Source: Pseudomonas wayambapalatensis (lineage in GTDB: Bacteria > Pseudomonadota > Gammaproteobacteria > Pseudomonadales > Pseudomonadaceae). From it: DNA of 64,000 nucleotides. Positions 18,964 through 30,182 of the stretch are shown piece by piece. The DNA is taken from positions 615,001 through 679,000 of the forward strand of contig CP077096.1 in the NCBI GenBank assembly GCA_014268975.2. Direction: 5' to 3'. The translations under genes were made by a program, and so were the position numbers. Below the pieces are notes generated by a model, which searched no databases, had not been told where the DNA came from, and saw only the letters and a list, made by a program, of their open reading frames with translations. The first letter of the stretch is position 1. The number at the start of each line of letters is the position of its first letter.

Positions 18964-19926
18964 GTGATCAAACACAAGAAAGCCCAGTGGCCCTGGCACG
19001 CGCTGACCGCGCTGGTGCTGGTGGGCCTGGCGTTCAGTCTGTACATGGCCACCTCGATGATTTCCTACGAGTGGCGCTGGAACCGTGTGCCGCAGTACTT
19101 CGCCTTCCAGGCCGAAGACGTGCAGCGCGCCGCGGCCTACGGCACCGTCGAGGAAATCGTCGTGTCCGGCAACGACGCGCGCGTCACGCTCAAGAGCGAG
19201 GACGGCGAGGTGCAAGTGCTGGAGGTGGTCAAGGACAGTCTGCAACTGAGCCGTGGTGACGATGTCGCCGAGGGCGACCAGATCGGCGTCACTCGCCACT
19301 GGGCGGCCGGCCCGCTGGCCTGGGGCCTGTGGACCACCTTGTGGATCTCGGTGCTTTCCGGAGCCTTCGGCCTGGTGATCGGCCTGTTCGCCGGGCTGTG
19401 CCGGTTGTCGAGCAACCCGACCCTGCGCGACCTGTCCACGGTGTATGTCGAACTGGTGCGCGGTACGCCGCTGCTGGTGCAGATCTTCATCTTCTATTTC
19501 TTCATCGGCACCGTGCTCAACCTGTCCCGCGAGTTCGCCGGGGTGGCGGCGCTGGCGCTGTTCACCGGCGCCTATGTGGCCGAGATCGTCCGTGCCGGCG
19601 TGCAGTCGATCGCCAAGGGGCAGAACGAGGCGGCGCGCTCGCTGGGCCTGAATGCCAGCCAGTCGATGCGCCATGTGATCCTGCCTCAGGCGTTCAAGCG
19701 CGTGCTGCCGCCACTGGCAGGGCAGTTCATCAGCCTGGTCAAGGACACCTCGCTGGTGTCGGTCATCGCCATTACCGAGCTGACCAAGAGCGGCCGCGAA
19801 GCGATCACCACGTCGTTCTCGACCTTCGAGATCTGGTTCTGCGTGGCAGGCCTGTACCTGCTGATCAACCTGCCGCTGTCGCACATTGCCAGCCGGCTCG
19901 AGCGGAGGCTTGCGCAAAGTGATTGA
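18964..19926 (+). CDS. Polar amino acid ABC transporter, permease
   Basis: Inner-membrane HisM/GlnP-type permease of 320 residues. An initial hydrophobic helix (about 15-35) is followed by an unusual soluble stretch of about 80 residues ([11 protein letters not shown] ... GVTRHW), then the normal permease domain with the EAA loop ([25 protein letters not shown]) that docks on the ATPase. The GTG at 18964 is chosen because GGAAG (18952-18956) is 7 nt upstream; an in-frame ATG at 18910 would add 18 residues but has no good ribosome-binding site. It overlaps the ATPase gene by 8 nt. Confidence 0.9.
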   Translation: MIKHKKAQWPWHALTALVLVGLAFSLYMATSMISYEWRWNRVPQYFAFQAEDVQRAAAYGTVEEIVVSGNDARVTLKSEDGEVQVLEVVKDSLQLSRGDDVAEGDQIGVTRHWAAGPLAWGLWTTLWISVLSGAFGLVIGLFAGLCRLSSNPTLRDLSTVYVELVRGTPLLVQIFIFYFFIGTVLNLSREFAGVAALALFTGAYVAEIVRAGVQSIAKGQNEAARSLGLNASQSMRHVILPQAFKRVLPPLAGQFISLVKDTSLVSVIAITELTKSGREAITTSFSTFEIWFCVAGLYLLINLPLSHIASRLERRLAQSD

Positions 19927-20653
19927 AGTCCGTGACCTGCTGAAAGTCTTCGACACCCGCGGCCAGGTGGTGCGTGCGGTGGACAACGTCTCCACCCAGG
20001 TCGCCAAGGGCGAGGTGGTGGTGGTGCTGGGCCCCTCGGGGTCGGGCAAGTCGACCTTCCTGCGCTGCCTGAATGGCCTGGAGCATTTCGACGAAGGCCA
20101 CGTGGCCATCGACGGGCTGCGCCTGGAAGACCCCAAGACCGACATCAACGCCTACCGTCGTGAAGTCGGCATGGTGTTCCAGCACTTCAACCTGTTCCCG
20201 CACATGACCGTGCTGGAGAACCTGTGCCTGGCGCAGAAGGTGGTGCGCAAGCGCAGCAAGGCCGACCGCGAAGCCAAGGCCCGTGCGTTGCTGGAGAAGG
20301 TCGGCATCGGCCAGAAGGCCAATGAATACCCCTCTCGCCTGTCCGGTGGGCAGCAGCAGCGGGTGGCCATCGCCCGTGCCCTGGCGATGGACCCGAAGGT
20401 GATGCTGTTCGACGAGCCGACCTCGGCACTCGACCCGGAAATGGTCGGTGAGGTGCTGGATGTCATGAAGACCTTGGCTCAGGAAGGCATGACCATGGTC
20501 TGCGTGACCCACGAGATGGGCTTTGCCCGTGAAGTGGCTGACCGGGTGCTGTTCTTCGACCATGGCAAGTTGCTGGAAGATTCGGCACCCGCAGCGTTCT
20601 TCGCGGCGCCGAAGGATCCGCGGGCCCAGGCGTTCCTACGCCAGGTGCTCTGA
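19919..20653 (+). CDS. Polar amino acid ABC transporter, ATP-binding protein
   Basis: Cytoplasmic ATPase (GlnQ/HisP type) that drives the importer. The 244-residue protein has Walker A (GPSGSGKST), a Q-loop ([13 protein letters not shown]), the ABC signature [15 protein letters not shown] and Walker B ([13 protein letters not shown]). The GTG at 19919 is preferred: GGAGG (19904-19908) is 10 nt upstream, whereas an in-frame TTG at 19910 is too close. The start lies inside the permease gene end, giving coupling. It is the last gene of the operon. Confidence 0.95.
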   Translation: MIEVRDLLKVFDTRGQVVRAVDNVSTQVAKGEVVVVLGPSGSGKSTFLRCLNGLEHFDEGHVAIDGLRLEDPKTDINAYRREVGMVFQHFNLFPHMTVLENLCLAQKVVRKRSKADREAKARALLEKVGIGQKANEYPSRLSGGQQQRVAIARALAMDPKVMLFDEPTSALDPEMVGEVLDVMKTLAQEGMTMVCVTHEMGFAREVADRVLFFDHGKLLEDSAPAAFFAAPKDPRAQAFLRQVL

Positions 20654-20687
20654 CCGGTTCGCTCTTTCCCGGGCAAGCCCAGCCCCC

Positions 20688-20798
20688 GTAGGAGCGGCGG
20701 TTCGGCGCCCCGACTTGCCCGCGAAAAAGACACCGCGCTGCCTGGCACGGGCTACGCCCGTGTTCGCGGGACAAGTCGGGGCGCCGAACCGCCGCTAC
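20688..20798. repeat. Large paired REP element between the ABC operon and a chemoreceptor gene
   Basis: Two long complementary arms, 20688-20725 and 20763-20798, share the sequence family GTAGGAGCGGCGGTTCGGCGCC...TTGCCCGCGAA. They can fold into a stem of about 36 bp with one bulged base and a ~37-nt loop. The right arm contains the TAG stop of the convergent chemoreceptor gene (20795-20797). It is a BIME-like pair of REPs and probably a two-way transcription barrier. Confidence 0.8.
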
Positions 20799-22738
20799 AA
20801 GCTGAACCTCCCCACCATCCCTCGCAACTGCTGCCCCAGTTGCTCCAGTTCGCCACTGGAAGTGGCCGTCTGCTCGCTCGCCGAACTGGTGTGATCGGAG
20901 GCCTCGCGCACGCTGATCACGCTGCGGTTGATCTGCTCGGCCACCACGCTCTGTTCTTCGCTGGCGGTGGCGATCTGCTGGTTCATGCCCTGGATGTTCG
21001 ACACGGTCCGGGTGATCTGCCCCAGTGCATCGCCCGCTCGGCGACTCAGATCGACGCTCTGCTCGGTCAGGGTCCTGCTGCTGTCGAGCAGCGAGGTGAC
21101 TTCATCGGTACCTTTGTGCAGGCTCTCGATCAGGTGCTCGATCTCCTCGGTCGACTGTTGAGTGCGCTGGGCCAGGCCCCGCACTTCATCGGCCACCACC
21201 GCGAAGCCGCGACCGGCTTCGCCGGCACGCGCCGCTTCGATGGCGGCATTGAGGGCCAGCAGGTTGGTCTGTTCGGAAACCGACTTGATCACATCCAGGA
21301 TGCTGCCGATCCGTTGGCTTTCCCCTGCCAGGTGTTGCATCGAGGCGAGGCAGCGGTCCATCTGCGTTGCCAGCTGTTCGATACGCGCGATGGCTTCGGC
21401 CACCACCTGATCGCCCATTTGCGCCTGCTGGTCAGCGTCGGTTGCGGCCAATGAGGCATGTTCGGCGTTCTGCGCCACTTCCTGCACGGTCGCGCTCATC
21501 TGGTTCATTGCCGTGGCCACCTGGTCGGTTTCTTCGCGCTGCTGAGTGATGCGCTCGAGCGTGTCGGCGCTGGCTCGGGCCAGTTGCGAGGCCGCTTGTG
21601 ACAAGTGCTCGACGCTCTGGTCGATGCCGCCGATCAACTGGCGCAGGCTCAGGGTCATCTCGCGCATGCTGCTTTGTAACTGGCCCATTTCGTCGCGCCG
21701 CGCCACCGTCTCCACGTGGCTGAGGTCGCCGCGGGCGATCCGCGCGGCCTGGGCCAGGGTCTGGCGCAAGGGCTGGGTGATCTGCCGAGTGATCAACCAA
21801 CCGGCCAGCACACCGACCGCGAGGGCGAGCAGTGCCACGCTGGTCAGTATCGAGCGCGCGGCCACAGCCTCATGGTCGCGTTGTGCGACTTTCTGTTCGG
21901 CCAGTGTCACGCTGGCGTCCCTCAGGTCATTACCCATGGTTTCCATGTCGTTCTGCAGTTGTTCGACGCGGATCGCTGCTCGGCGGTATTGCTCCAGGCT
22001 GGTCCGGTACTGGGCCAGGGCGAGCGTGGGGCGCGCCATGAGGTCGCTCGGCAATGCGAGCGGGGCGAGCGCCGTAAGCATCTGTTCCAGGCTGACTTGC
22101 GCGGCATCGAGCGCCGTATTGCCGACCTGAGCGAAGTCCTCGACGGGCGAGAACGTGTAGGTAGGGACCAGGCTTTGCTGGTTGGCGCTGTCGACCTGGC
22201 GCGTGAGCGTATCCATCAGCCCGAGCAGGTTGCCCTGCGGTTGGTCGGCGGGAAGCTTGAGCAGAGCCTGGGTCTGCAGGTCGTCGATGACTTCATCCAG
22301 TATCCGGTCCTTGTCCTGCATGATCGTGCGCAGCTCGGTGCGGCTCCCGACTGCGCGCAGCAGCTCGGCGAAATGTTCGCGCAGGCGTTGCAACTGGCGC
22401 AGCTTCTCGCTGAGCAGCTCGCGCGACTGATCGACGCTGCTGCGTTGCTGAAGCAGCGTGAGCCGGCGTTCGAGCTGGTCGAGGATCGCGTCGATGCGTG
22501 CCTTGCTGGTGTCGTCGGCCAGCACGCGGTAGGTGATGCGCTCGGCGCGCAGGTCTTTGCTCAGGTCATTGATCTGGATGATCTCGCTGAGCTGCTGCGA
22601 GCGAATGATGGCGTCGTCCAGGGCGCGCCAGCCGCTGACGGTGGTGGCGAGGGTGAGCAACAGGACCACGGCGAAGCCGAGGGTGAGCTTGAGGCGGACG
22701 CTCATGTTGCCGAGGTGGTGGTTGAGGTATCCGAACAT
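20795..22738 (-). CDS. Methyl-accepting chemotaxis protein (HBM-type ligand domain)
   Basis: Inner-membrane chemoreceptor of 647 residues. A transmembrane helix near 15-35 is followed by an all-helical periplasmic region of about 250 residues, with the spacing of helical bimodular (HBM) sensors such as P. putida McpS. A second transmembrane helix ([17 protein letters not shown]), a HAMP domain and a cytoplasmic signalling domain follow, with the conserved tip [20 protein letters not shown]. The start at 22738 (MFGYLNHH) has GGAGA 8 nt upstream; an in-frame ATG at 22771 is less likely. It lies 163 bp downstream of a close paralogue on the same strand. The ligand is not predictable. Confidence 0.93.
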   Translation of the reverse strand: MFGYLNHHLGNMSVRLKLTLGFAVVLLLTLATTVSGWRALDDAIIRSQQLSEIIQINDLSKDLRAERITYRVLADDTSKARIDAILDQLERRLTLLQQRSSVDQSRELLSEKLRQLQRLREHFAELLRAVGSRTELRTIMQDKDRILDEVIDDLQTQALLKLPADQPQGNLLGLMDTLTRQVDSANQQSLVPTYTFSPVEDFAQVGNTALDAAQVSLEQMLTALAPLALPSDLMARPTLALAQYRTSLEQYRRAAIRVEQLQNDMETMGNDLRDASVTLAEQKVAQRDHEAVAARSILTSVALLALAVGVLAGWLITRQITQPLRQTLAQAARIARGDLSHVETVARRDEMGQLQSSMREMTLSLRQLIGGIDQSVEHLSQAASQLARASADTLERITQQREETDQVATAMNQMSATVQEVAQNAEHASLAATDADQQAQMGDQVVAEAIARIEQLATQMDRCLASMQHLAGESQRIGSILDVIKSVSEQTNLLALNAAIEAARAGEAGRGFAVVADEVRGLAQRTQQSTEEIEHLIESLHKGTDEVTSLLDSSRTLTEQSVDLSRRAGDALGQITRTVSNIQGMNQQIATASEEQSVVAEQINRSVISVREASDHTSSASEQTATSSGELEQLGQQLRGMVGRFSL

Positions 22739-22901
22739 GGCGAGTCTCCATCCATTTGAGAGAAGGGCCATGCTGTTGGCTTGCCAGCATGGCCCTCCTG
22801 CTCATCGGCAGAGATCGCGTGAGACTCGACCTGCAAATCGAGTGGGAAAAGTCCTCAATAGCGTGGTGATTATTCCGCGCCCTGCAGGGCAAGCACCCTG
22901 C

Positions 22902-24818
22902 TCAGAGGCGGAAACGTCCCACCAGGCCCTGCAGGTGGGTGCCAAGCCGCGCCAGCTCCACGCTGGAACTGGCGGTCTCCTCGCTCGCCGCCGAGGTCTG
23001 GTCGGAAATATCCCGTACATTCATCACGCTGCGATTGATTTCCTCGGCCACCGCGCTCTGCTGTTCGGCCGCAGTGGCGATCTGTTGGTTCATCGACTGG
23101 ATCGAGGACACGGTGCGGGTGATGGTTTCCAGCGAGCTGCCGGCACGACGGGTCAGTTCCACGCTGCTGTCGGTGAGCTCGCGGCTGCTGTCCATGACGC
23201 TGGAGACGCGCTGGGTGCCATTTTGCAGGCTGGCGATCAGCTCTTCGATTTCTTCGGTGGACTGCTGCGTGCGCTGGGCCAGGCTGCGCACTTCATCGGC
23301 GACCACGGCAAAACCACGGCCGGCCTCACCCGCGCGGGCGGCCTCGATGGCGGCGTTGAGGGCCAGCAGGTTGGTCTGCTGGGCGACCGACTTGATCACG
23401 TCGAGCACGCTGCCGATTTTGTCGCTCTCGGTTTTAAGTTGGTTCATCGCTTCGCTGGAGTGCCCGACTTCGGTGGCCAGGCGTTCGATCTGGGCGATGG
23501 CCTCGCCAACCACCCGATCACCCTCGCGAGCCTGCTGGTCGGCCATCAGCGCCGCTTCCGAAGCCTGCTCCGCGTTGCGCGCCACTTCCTGCACGGTGGC
23601 TACCATTTCGTTCATGGCAGTCGCCACCTGGTCAGTCTCGACTTTCTGGTTGTTGACCCCGGCGCTGGTCTGCTCGGTGACGGCCGACAACTCTTCGGCA
23701 GCACTGGCGATCTGGGTGACACCGTCGCCGATGCCGCTGATCAGTTCGCGCAGGCCCTGGGTCATGCGTTGCATGCTGGCTTGCAGTTGGCCGAGCTCGT
23801 CGCGACGTTGCACCTGCAGTTCCTGGCTCAAGTCGCCGCTGGCCACGCGTTCGGCAGCGCTGAGGGTCTGGCGCAGGGGCGCGACGATCTGCCGGGTGAT
23901 GGCCCAGGCGGCAATGATGCCTAGCAGCAGGGCCAGGGCACTGGCTCCGCCCAGTAGGGTCTTGGCCTGCAGGGCACCACTGTTGCGCACGGCGGTCTGC
24001 GATGCGGTCATCTGCGTACCGGCATCCATCAGCACCTGGCCCTGTACGACCATGCGTTGCAAGGTCTGCTCGGCGCTGGTCTGCGCGGCGCCAAACTGGT
24101 TCACCGCATCGCGATAGGCGCCCATGGCATTGGCGGCATCATCGAGACTGGCGGCGTATTCGGCGGGCACCCTGGCCGGCAGGGCCTTGAGCACAGCGAG
24201 CGCCTGGTCGATGGCATCCAGCGCAGTCTGCTGGAATTCGGCCTTGCCGCTATAGGTGTAGCCGCGCACCTGGAAGCGCGCCTGCTGGAGCAAGGCGCTG
24301 GCCTGCACGATCTGTTGATAGAGGCTGATGTCGCCACCTTGCGCAAGGCGTTGCTGCACCTGGCCGATCAGCGCAGCGGCCTTGTCGGCGCTGTCACCCA
24401 GCACACTGCGGGCGGCTTCACGGCGCTGGCCGGCCTGCTTGAGCTCGACGAAGGCCTGGCGGTATTGGCGCACGGCTTGACGCTGCTGCTCCAGGCGCTG
24501 GTGATCCTGCGGATGCTCGATCTGCCCGAGCATCATCTCGACCTGCTGCTCGAGCTTGCCGAGCGCTTTTTCCAGCTCACCCGCCGATGCGTCGTCGCGA
24601 TTGCGTTCGTACTGCTGGCGGGCGATGCGCAGGTCCTGGCTGTAGCTGAGGATCACGGAGATGTTGCCCAGCTTGTCACCGCGGTCGATGATCGAGTCCA
24701 TGCCGCGCCAGCCTGTGGCGGTGATCGCCATGGTCAACAACAGTACCAGGCCGAAGCCGGCCCCCAGTTTGCGACTGACGCTCACGTTTCCCAGCGACTG
24801 GACAACCTTTCCGTACAT
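22902..24818 (-). CDS. Methyl-accepting chemotaxis protein (McpS/McpQ-like, HBM)
   Basis: Chemoreceptor of 638 residues with the same architecture as its downstream neighbour: a transmembrane helix near 15-35, a helical periplasmic domain, a second transmembrane segment ([20 protein letters not shown]), HAMP, and a signalling domain with the tip [17 protein letters not shown]. The sequence is closely similar to P. putida McpS (organic-acid HBM receptor); the locus matches that of the citrate receptor McpQ in KT2440, from memory. GGGGAG lies 7 nt before the ATG at 24818. No CheB/CheR-docking pentapeptide is seen at the C-terminus (ends VGRFRL). Confidence 0.93.
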   Translation of the reverse strand: MYGKVVQSLGNVSVSRKLGAGFGLVLLLTMAITATGWRGMDSIIDRGDKLGNISVILSYSQDLRIARQQYERNRDDASAGELEKALGKLEQQVEMMLGQIEHPQDHQRLEQQRQAVRQYRQAFVELKQAGQRREAARSVLGDSADKAAALIGQVQQRLAQGGDISLYQQIVQASALLQQARFQVRGYTYSGKAEFQQTALDAIDQALAVLKALPARVPAEYAASLDDAANAMGAYRDAVNQFGAAQTSAEQTLQRMVVQGQVLMDAGTQMTASQTAVRNSGALQAKTLLGGASALALLLGIIAAWAITRQIVAPLRQTLSAAERVASGDLSQELQVQRRDELGQLQASMQRMTQGLRELISGIGDGVTQIASAAEELSAVTEQTSAGVNNQKVETDQVATAMNEMVATVQEVARNAEQASEAALMADQQAREGDRVVGEAIAQIERLATEVGHSSEAMNQLKTESDKIGSVLDVIKSVAQQTNLLALNAAIEAARAGEAGRGFAVVADEVRSLAQRTQQSTEEIEELIASLQNGTQRVSSVMDSSRELTDSSVELTRRAGSSLETITRTVSSIQSMNQQIATAAEQQSAVAEEINRSVMNVRDISDQTSAASEETASSSVELARLGTHLQGLVGRFRL

Positions 24819-24917
24819 GACGATCTCCCCGGCGACTTGAAAAGCCAGAATTTTCTTGTGTTGCAAGGCCATCGGCCTGTTGGGGAGAAACTTGATGGCA
24901 GGATGCTGACCGAATGG

Positions 24918-25625
24918 TCAGAATATTCGGGAAAGCAGAGCCGTGACCGCTGTTTCCACGCGCAGGATGCGCTCGCCCAGTTGTACGGGGGCCAGGCCGG
25001 CCTTGCCCAGCAGTTCCATTTCGTAGGGGATCCAACCGCCTTCCGGGCCGATCGCCAGGGTCACCGGCCCTTGCACCGCGCGGGGACAGGCCGGGTAGGG
25101 GCCGGGATGGCCAACCAGGCCGAGAGTGCCGTCGGCGATGGCGGGCAGCCGGTCTTCGACGAAGGGTTTGAAGCGTTTTTCGATGATGACTTCCGGCAGC
25201 ACGGTATCGCGTGCCTGCTCAAGGCCCAGGATCAGGTTCTCGCGGATGCTGTCCGGCTGCAGGAACGGGGTCTGCCAGAAGCTTTTCTCGACCTTGTAGC
25301 TGTTGACCAGGACCAGCCGTGGCACGCCAAGGGTGGCGATGGTCTGGAACAGTCGGCGCAGCATCTTGGGGCGGGGGACGGCCAGCACCAGGGTGAGCGG
25401 CAGCTTCGCGGGTGGTTGCTGGTCGAAGCTGACCCGCAGCTCGGCTTCGTGGCCCTCCAGGCGGATCACCTCGGCCTGGCCCATCAGGCCGCCGATGCGG
25501 CCTACGCGCAGGTTGTCGCCCACCGCCACGCGGTGGATGTCCTGCATGTGCGTGAAGCGGCGGTCGGCCAGTACGACACGGTCGGCCGCGACGAAGTCGG
25601 CCTCCTCGAGCAGCAGCAGGTTCAC
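24918..25625 (-). CDS. RsmE-family 16S rRNA methyltransferase paralogue
   Basis: SPOUT-fold protein of 235 residues in the RNA m3U methyltransferase family. It has the cofactor-site blocks IGPEGGW and [16 protein letters not shown] near the C-terminus, but the middle is strongly diverged from the canonical RsmE also encoded in this window at 56790-57509. It may methylate another position or be redundant. Translation starts at a GTG (25623-25625) overlapping the tatC stop by 4 nt (GTGA), so it is the last gene of the ubiE-to-tatC operon. A homologue follows tatC in P. aeruginosa too (from memory). Confidence 0.85.
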   Translation of the reverse strand: MNLLLLEEADFVAADRVVLADRRFTHMQDIHRVAVGDNLRVGRIGGLMGQAEVIRLEGHEAELRVSFDQQPPAKLPLTLVLAVPRPKMLRRLFQTIATLGVPRLVLVNSYKVEKSFWQTPFLQPDSIRENLILGLEQARDTVLPEVIIEKRFKPFVEDRLPAIADGTLGLVGHPGPYPACPRAVQGPVTLAIGPEGGWIPYEMELLGKAGLAPVQLGERILRVETAVTALLSRIF

Positions 25626-26413
25626 GCCTGGGTCGCTGGCGGCTGGTCGTTGTGGTCGTCCGCAGCTTCATCCTGCGGATGGCTGCGCTTGCGGATCAGG
25701 CCGCCGAACAGCACGCCGATCTCGAACAGCAGCCACATGGGCACGGCCAGCAGCGTTTGCGAGAAGATGTCCGGTGGCGTCAGGATCATGCCGACCACGA
25801 AGCAGCCGATGATCACGTAGGGACGGATCTTCTTCAGGTACTTCACATCGACCACGCCGATCCACACCAGCAGCACCACGGCCACCGGAATCTCGAAGGC
25901 GACGCCGAAGGCGAAGAACAGGGTCATGACGAAGTCGAGGTAGCTGGCGATGTCGGTCATCATCGACACGCCTTCAGGGGTGGCGCTGGCGAAGAAACCG
26001 AAGATCAGCGGGAACACCAGGAAGTAGGCGAAGGCCATGCCGGCGTAGAACAGGATGATGCTGGAGATCAGCAGCGGGATGGCGATGCGCTTTTCATGGC
26101 GGTACAGCCCCGGTGCGATGAAGCCCCAGATCTGCTGGAGGATGAACGGGATGGCCAGGAACAGCGAGACGATCATGGTCAGCTTGAACGGCGTGAGGAA
26201 CGGCGAGGCCACATCGGTGGCGATCATCGTCGCGTTGGCCGGCAAGTGCGCACGCAAGGGCGCCGAGACCAGGGTGTAGATCTGCTGGGCGAAGGAGAAC
26301 AGCCCGGCGAAGATCAGGAAGATAACGGCGACGCAACGCAGCAGGCGGGTGCGCAGTTCGGTCAGGTGCGAGACCAGCGGCATGGGCTGGTCGTGTTCCG
26401 GAGTTTCGCTCAT
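25622..26413 (-). CDS. tatC: Sec-independent protein translocase subunit TatC
   Basis: Polytopic inner-membrane core of the twin-arginine translocase, which recognises RR signal peptides of folded proteins. The 263-residue protein has six hydrophobic segments, the N-terminal region [16 protein letters not shown] with the conserved signal-binding LxELRxRL pattern, and the [11 protein letters not shown] loop. A charged tail follows. The ATG overlaps the tatB stop (ATGA), and the stop overlaps the next gene. Confidence 0.97.
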   Translation of the reverse strand: MSETPEHDQPMPLVSHLTELRTRLLRCVAVIFLIFAGLFSFAQQIYTLVSAPLRAHLPANATMIATDVASPFLTPFKLTMIVSLFLAIPFILQQIWGFIAPGLYRHEKRIAIPLLISSIILFYAGMAFAYFLVFPLIFGFFASATPEGVSMMTDIASYLDFVMTLFFAFGVAFEIPVAVVLLVWIGVVDVKYLKKIRPYVIIGCFVVGMILTPPDIFSQTLLAVPMWLLFEIGVLFGGLIRKRSHPQDEAADDHNDQPPATQA

Positions 26414-26784
26414 GGGGCTCGGGGCGGCTGGTGCGGCTCAGGGGTGGTCGTGGGCGCCGCAGGGGCGGCATTGGCGTCGGCGGCAGGCGCGGGAGTCTCG
26501 CTCGCGGCCGCTGTGTTCAAGGGCTGCGCGGGCGGTGTCTGCGGGTTGAGGATGCGCTTGGCTTCCTGTTCCATCTGCAGGATGTGCTCGTTGTGCAACT
26601 GGCGGCGGATGTCATCGGCACCGATTTCGCGCTCGACTTCCATCTTGATGCTGTTGAAGCTGCGCTTGAGCCGGCCGATCCACAACCCCGCGGTACGCGC
26701 GGCGCCGGGCAGGCGCTCGGGGCCGAGCACCAGCAAGGCAACCAGGCCGACGAGCAGCAGCTCGCTGAAGCTGATGCCGAACAT
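26410..26784 (-). CDS. tatB: Sec-independent protein translocase subunit TatB
   Basis: Single-span membrane protein of 124 residues that forms the substrate receptor with TatC. It begins [26 protein letters not shown], with the Glu in the membrane helix and the GPERLP hinge typical of TatB. An amphipathic helix and an Ala/Pro-rich tail follow. It is 3 bp after tatA and overlaps tatC by 4 nt. Confidence 0.97.
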   Translation of the reverse strand: MFGISFSELLLVGLVALLVLGPERLPGAARTAGLWIGRLKRSFNSIKMEVEREIGADDIRRQLHNEHILQMEQEAKRILNPQTPPAQPLNTAAASETPAPAADANAAPAAPTTTPEPHQPPRAP

Positions 26785-26787
26785 GGG

Positions 26788-27072
26788 TCAGTCTTTCCGT
26801 TGTGGCTCTTGGACCGGCTGAGCCTGGCCCTCGATGGTGTGCGGCTGGTTCAGCGGCGCGGTGTTGTGCGGCTGCTGGGTGGGTTGCACGGACGGCTGGA
26901 CAGGCGGCGGAGTCTGCTCGGCAGGCTTGCTCTCTTCCTCGTTCATGGCCTTGCGAAAGCCCTTGATCGATTCGCCCAGGTCACTGCCGAAGTTCTTCAG
27001 CTTCTTGGTGCCGAACACCAGCACCACGACGACCAGCAGGACGATCCAGTGTTTCCAGTCAAAGATACCCAT
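26788..27072 (-). CDS. tatA: Sec-independent protein translocase subunit TatA
   Basis: Single-span protein of 94 residues that oligomerises to form the Tat export path. It has the start [20 protein letters not shown], the hinge [14 protein letters not shown], an amphipathic helix, and a Pro/Gln-rich acidic tail. It opens the tatABC group and follows hisE by 78 bp that hold a single REP unit. Confidence 0.97.
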   Translation of the reverse strand: MGIFDWKHWIVLLVVVVLVFGTKKLKNFGSDLGESIKGFRKAMNEEESKPAEQTPPPVQPSVQPTQQPHNTAPLNQPHTIEGQAQPVQEPQRKD

Positions 27073-27110
27073 GGTGTACTCCCTTGAATGATGTGTAGCC
27101 TGAGCGGGCG

Positions 27111-27143
27111 TTATCGCGGGGGCGAGCCCGCTCCTGCAGGGGC
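27111..27143. repeat. Single REP unit between hisE and tatA
   Basis: One unpaired P. putida-type REP unit (TATCGCGGGGGCGAGCCCGCTCCTGCAGG) between the hisE stop and the tatA start. It has internal GCGGG/CCCGC complementarity and may separate mRNA segments of the operon. Confidence 0.6.
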
Positions 27144-27150
27144 ATGGCGA

Positions 27151-27483
27151 TCAGGTCGGTTGGCGCGCGGCCTTCTCGTCATGGCCGGAAAGCCCGAAGC
27201 GGCGGTCGAGTTCGTCCAGTACCGCCTGTGGATGCTGCCCCAGTGCGCTGAGCATCACCAGGCTATGAAACCACAGGTCGGCGGTTTCATAGATGACATC
27301 ACTGTAATCCTTGCTCACGGCGGCGTCCTTGGCGGCGATGATCGTCTCGATCGACTCTTCGCCAAGCTTTTCCAGAATCTTGTTCAGGCCCTTGTGGTAG
27401 AGGCTCGCCACGTAGGAGCTGTCGGGGGCCGCCTGCTTGCGTTGCTCGAGCACTTCGGCCAGGCGATCAAGTGTGTCGCTCAT
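27151..27483 (-). CDS. hisE: Phosphoribosyl-ATP pyrophosphatase
   Basis: Hydrolyses phosphoribosyl-ATP to phosphoribosyl-AMP, the second step of histidine biosynthesis. The 110-residue helical MazG-like protein carries the HisE patterns [22 protein letters not shown] and [13 protein letters not shown] with acidic metal-binding residues. It starts 2 bp after the hisI stop. Confidence 0.96.
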   Translation of the reverse strand: MSDTLDRLAEVLEQRKQAAPDSSYVASLYHKGLNKILEKLGEESIETIIAAKDAAVSKDYSDVIYETADLWFHSLVMLSALGQHPQAVLDELDRRFGLSGHDEKAARQPT

Positions 27484-27485
27484 GT

Positions 27486-27878
27486 TCAGTGCCCCGCGTG
27501 GTAGATGGTGTCAGGATCTTTCAGAACCGGGTCTACGATCTTCCACTCACCGTTTTCGAAGACGCGATAGAAGCAGCTTTCACGGCCGGTATGGCAGGCG
27601 ATATGGCCCAGTTGCTCGACCATCAGGATGACCACGTCGGCGTCGCAATCCAGGCGCAGTTCATGCAGTTTCTGCACATGGCCGGACTCTTCGCCCTTGC
27701 GCCACAGCTTGCCCCGCGAGCGCGACCAATAGATGGCGCGGTTCTCGGCGGCAGTCAGGGCGAGCGATTCACGGTTCATCCAGGCCATCATCAGCACGCG
27801 CCCGGTCTTGTGGTCCTGGGCGATCGCCGGTACCAGGCCATCGCTGTTCCACTTGATCTCGTCCAGCCAGTCTTTCAT
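27486..27878 (-). CDS. hisI: Phosphoribosyl-AMP cyclohydrolase
   Basis: Opens the adenine ring of phosphoribosyl-AMP, the third step of histidine synthesis. The 130-residue protein has the family signatures [26 protein letters not shown] and LDCDADVV with zinc/magnesium ligands, then [10 protein letters not shown]. The start at 27878 (MKDWLDEI) has GGAGT 6-7 nt upstream; an ATG four codons earlier lacks this. It is fission-type hisI, separate from hisE, as usual in pseudomonads. Confidence 0.96.
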   Translation of the reverse strand: MKDWLDEIKWNSDGLVPAIAQDHKTGRVLMMAWMNRESLALTAAENRAIYWSRSRGKLWRKGEESGHVQKLHELRLDCDADVVILMVEQLGHIACHTGRESCFYRVFENGEWKIVDPVLKDPDTIYHAGH

Positions 27879-27951
27879 CGTCGACTCCAAAACAGGCCCG
27901 CTCCTGTACCGGGCCCTTTGCGCCTAGTGTGCCAGCCAGCAGCGCGGCTGG

Positions 27952-29562
27952 CTATCGGCGCACGATCAGGTAGAGCCCGGCAACCAGCATCAGCCACGCC
28001 GGCCAGGCGGCCGGAGCGCTGAGGCTCGCGGCACCGGCGGCCAGGGTCGCGCCGCCACCGAGCAGGCCGGCACCGAGCAGGCGCAGTGCCCAGTTGTCGC
28101 CCGCACGGCGACGCTCCGGCAGTTGCGGGTCGTGCAGGTGCGGTTGCGACAGGCGTTCGAGCAGGTCGCGGGTCATGTCGGCCAGGTGCGGCAACTGCTC
28201 GGCCTGGCTGTAGAGGTTGCCGAACACCGCCTTGGGGCTCATGCGTTCGCGCATCCAGCGTTCCAGATAGGGTTTGGCGGTGCTCCACAGGTCCAGGTCG
28301 GGGTACAGCTGGCGCCCCAGGCCTTCGATGTTGAGCAGGGTTTTCTGCAGCAGTACCAACTGCGGCTGAACTTCCATATTGAAGCGGCGGGCCGTCTGGA
28401 ACAGACGCATCAGCACCTGGCCGAAGGAAATATCCTTTAACGGTTTTTCGAAGATCGGCTCGCACACGGTGCGGATCGCCGCTTCGAATTCGTTGACCTT
28501 GGTGTGCGCCGGCACCCAGCCCGAATCGATATGCAACTGCGCCACGCGGCGGTAGTCGCGCTTGAAGAAGGCGATCAGGTTGCGTGCCAGGTAGTCCTGG
28601 TCTTCGGCGGTCAGGCTGCCGACGATGCCGCAGTCGATGGCGATGTACTGCGGGCTCCACGGCTTGACCGTGCTGACGAAGATGTTGCCCGGGTGCATGT
28701 CGGCGTGGAAGAAGCTGTCACGGAACACCTGGGTGAAGAACACCTCGACGCCGCGCTCGGCCAGAAGCTTCATGTCAGTGCGCTGGTCGGCCAGGGTGGC
28801 CATGTCGGTGACCGGCACGCCGTAGATGCGCTCTATTACCAGCACTTTCGGGCGGCACAGGTCCCAGTACACCTGCGGCACGTACATCAGCTCCGAGCCT
28901 TCGAAGTTGCGGCGCAGTTGGCTGGCGTTGGCCGCTTCGCGCAGCAGGTCGAGCTCGTCGTAGATGGTCTTTTCGTAGTCGCTGACCACTTCCACCGGGT
29001 GCAGGCGGCGCGCATCGGCGGAGGCCCGTTCGGCAACCTTGGCGATCAGGAACAACCACGCCAAGTCCTGGGCGATGACGGGCTTGAGGCCCGGGCGAAC
29101 CACCTTCACGACCACCTCTTCGCCGGTTTTGAGGCGTGCGGCATGGACCTGGGCGACCGAGGCGGATGCCAGCGGTTCGACGTCGAAGCGGCTGAACACC
29201 TCGCCGACTTTCGCGCCGAGCTGCGCTTCGATCAGCGCCACGGCTTTCTGTGGGTCGAACGGTGGCACGCGGTCCTGCAGCAGCATCAACTCGTCGGCGA
29301 CGTCCGTTGGCAGCAGGTCGCGGCGGGTGGAGAGCAGTTGGCCGAACTTGATGAAGATCGGCCCCAGGTCCTGCAGGGCCAGGCGCAGGCGCGCGCCCCG
29401 GCTGAGCTCGCTGGGCTTGCGCGGCAGCCAGCGCCAGGGCATCAGCAGGCGCAGGCTGAGCAGCCACCAGGGCAGGGGCAGGTCGAACAGCAGGTCATCG
29501 AGACGGTAGCGGATCACGACGCGCTGGATGCGCAACAGACGGCGGACGGCGAGCAGCTTCAT
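27952..29562 (-). CDS. ubiB: Ubiquinone biosynthesis regulatory protein kinase-like UbiB
   Basis: Atypical ABC1/ADCK kinase-like ATPase required for ubiquinone synthesis, membrane-attached. The 536-residue protein has the family KxGQ motif ([17 protein letters not shown]) near residue 70, the alanine-rich loop [12 protein letters not shown], the catalytic ADMHPGN motif, and the AIDCGIVG metal-binding motif. Two hydrophobic C-terminal helices anchor it. It overlaps ubiJ by 4 nt. Confidence 0.96.
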   Translation of the reverse strand: MKLLAVRRLLRIQRVVIRYRLDDLLFDLPLPWWLLSLRLLMPWRWLPRKPSELSRGARLRLALQDLGPIFIKFGQLLSTRRDLLPTDVADELMLLQDRVPPFDPQKAVALIEAQLGAKVGEVFSRFDVEPLASASVAQVHAARLKTGEEVVVKVVRPGLKPVIAQDLAWLFLIAKVAERASADARRLHPVEVVSDYEKTIYDELDLLREAANASQLRRNFEGSELMYVPQVYWDLCRPKVLVIERIYGVPVTDMATLADQRTDMKLLAERGVEVFFTQVFRDSFFHADMHPGNIFVSTVKPWSPQYIAIDCGIVGSLTAEDQDYLARNLIAFFKRDYRRVAQLHIDSGWVPAHTKVNEFEAAIRTVCEPIFEKPLKDISFGQVLMRLFQTARRFNMEVQPQLVLLQKTLLNIEGLGRQLYPDLDLWSTAKPYLERWMRERMSPKAVFGNLYSQAEQLPHLADMTRDLLERLSQPHLHDPQLPERRRAGDNWALRLLGAGLLGGGATLAAGAASLSAPAAWPAWLMLVAGLYLIVRR

Positions 29563-30182
29563 GCGTTATCGCTGGAATCAAGAGTGTGGGAAAGGCGACG
29601 GATGCGCGCCTCGAGACGTTCGATATCGACCTTCAGCGCATCGAGCTCGCTGAATGCCGCTTCGGCTTCGCGCTGCCCGACCAGGGTGCGCGATTCCTCG
29701 GCGAGGTATTCGGACAGGTTCTGGCTGAAGCGCGACAGGCCTTGCCGGGTCCAGCGTGCGCGCAGGCGCAGGTGGCCGGCGATCAGCGCGGTGGGGACCG
29801 GTCCCAGCCAGCGCGACAGCTCGTACTCCCAGTCGAGCTCCAGGTCCTGCAGCACGCCGACCAGGTCGAGCAGCACCGCGCTGTCGCCATGCAGTTCGAC
29901 CTGCGGGCTGTGCAGTACGGCGTTCTTGTCCTTGGCGAAGGCCAACTGGGCCAGGCTGCCGGCTGGGGCACGCAGGGTACAGTCGACCTCGCCCTCCCAA
30001 TGCGCGGCGAGCATCAGGCCCTCTTGGTCGGGCAGGATGAACAACTGCAGGGCGGGCTGGCGGCAGTCGATGGCGATCACCTTGCCTTCCAGCGCACCCA
30101 GGCGCGGCAGCGCCGTGCTGTCCATGCGCAGCACACGGTTGAGCCCGTGCTCGACGCTGGCGAGCAGCCCGGCCAGGAGCAT
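29559..30182 (-). CDS. ubiJ: Ubiquinone biosynthesis accessory factor UbiJ
   Basis: SCP2-like lipid-binding protein that, with UbiK, scaffolds the cytosolic complex of late ubiquinone enzymes. The 207-residue product has the SCP2-type N-terminal half and a C-terminal helical coiled-coil segment ([20 protein letters not shown]). It sits between ubiE (1-nt overlap) and ubiB (4-nt overlap), the usual ubiE-J-B order. Confidence 0.93.
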   Translation of the reverse strand: MLLAGLLASVEHGLNRVLRMDSTALPRLGALEGKVIAIDCRQPALQLFILPDQEGLMLAAHWEGEVDCTLRAPAGSLAQLAFAKDKNAVLHSPQVELHGDSAVLLDLVGVLQDLELDWEYELSRWLGPVPTALIAGHLRLRARWTRQGLSRFSQNLSEYLAEESRTLVGQREAEAAFSELDALKVDIERLEARIRRLSHTLDSSDNA

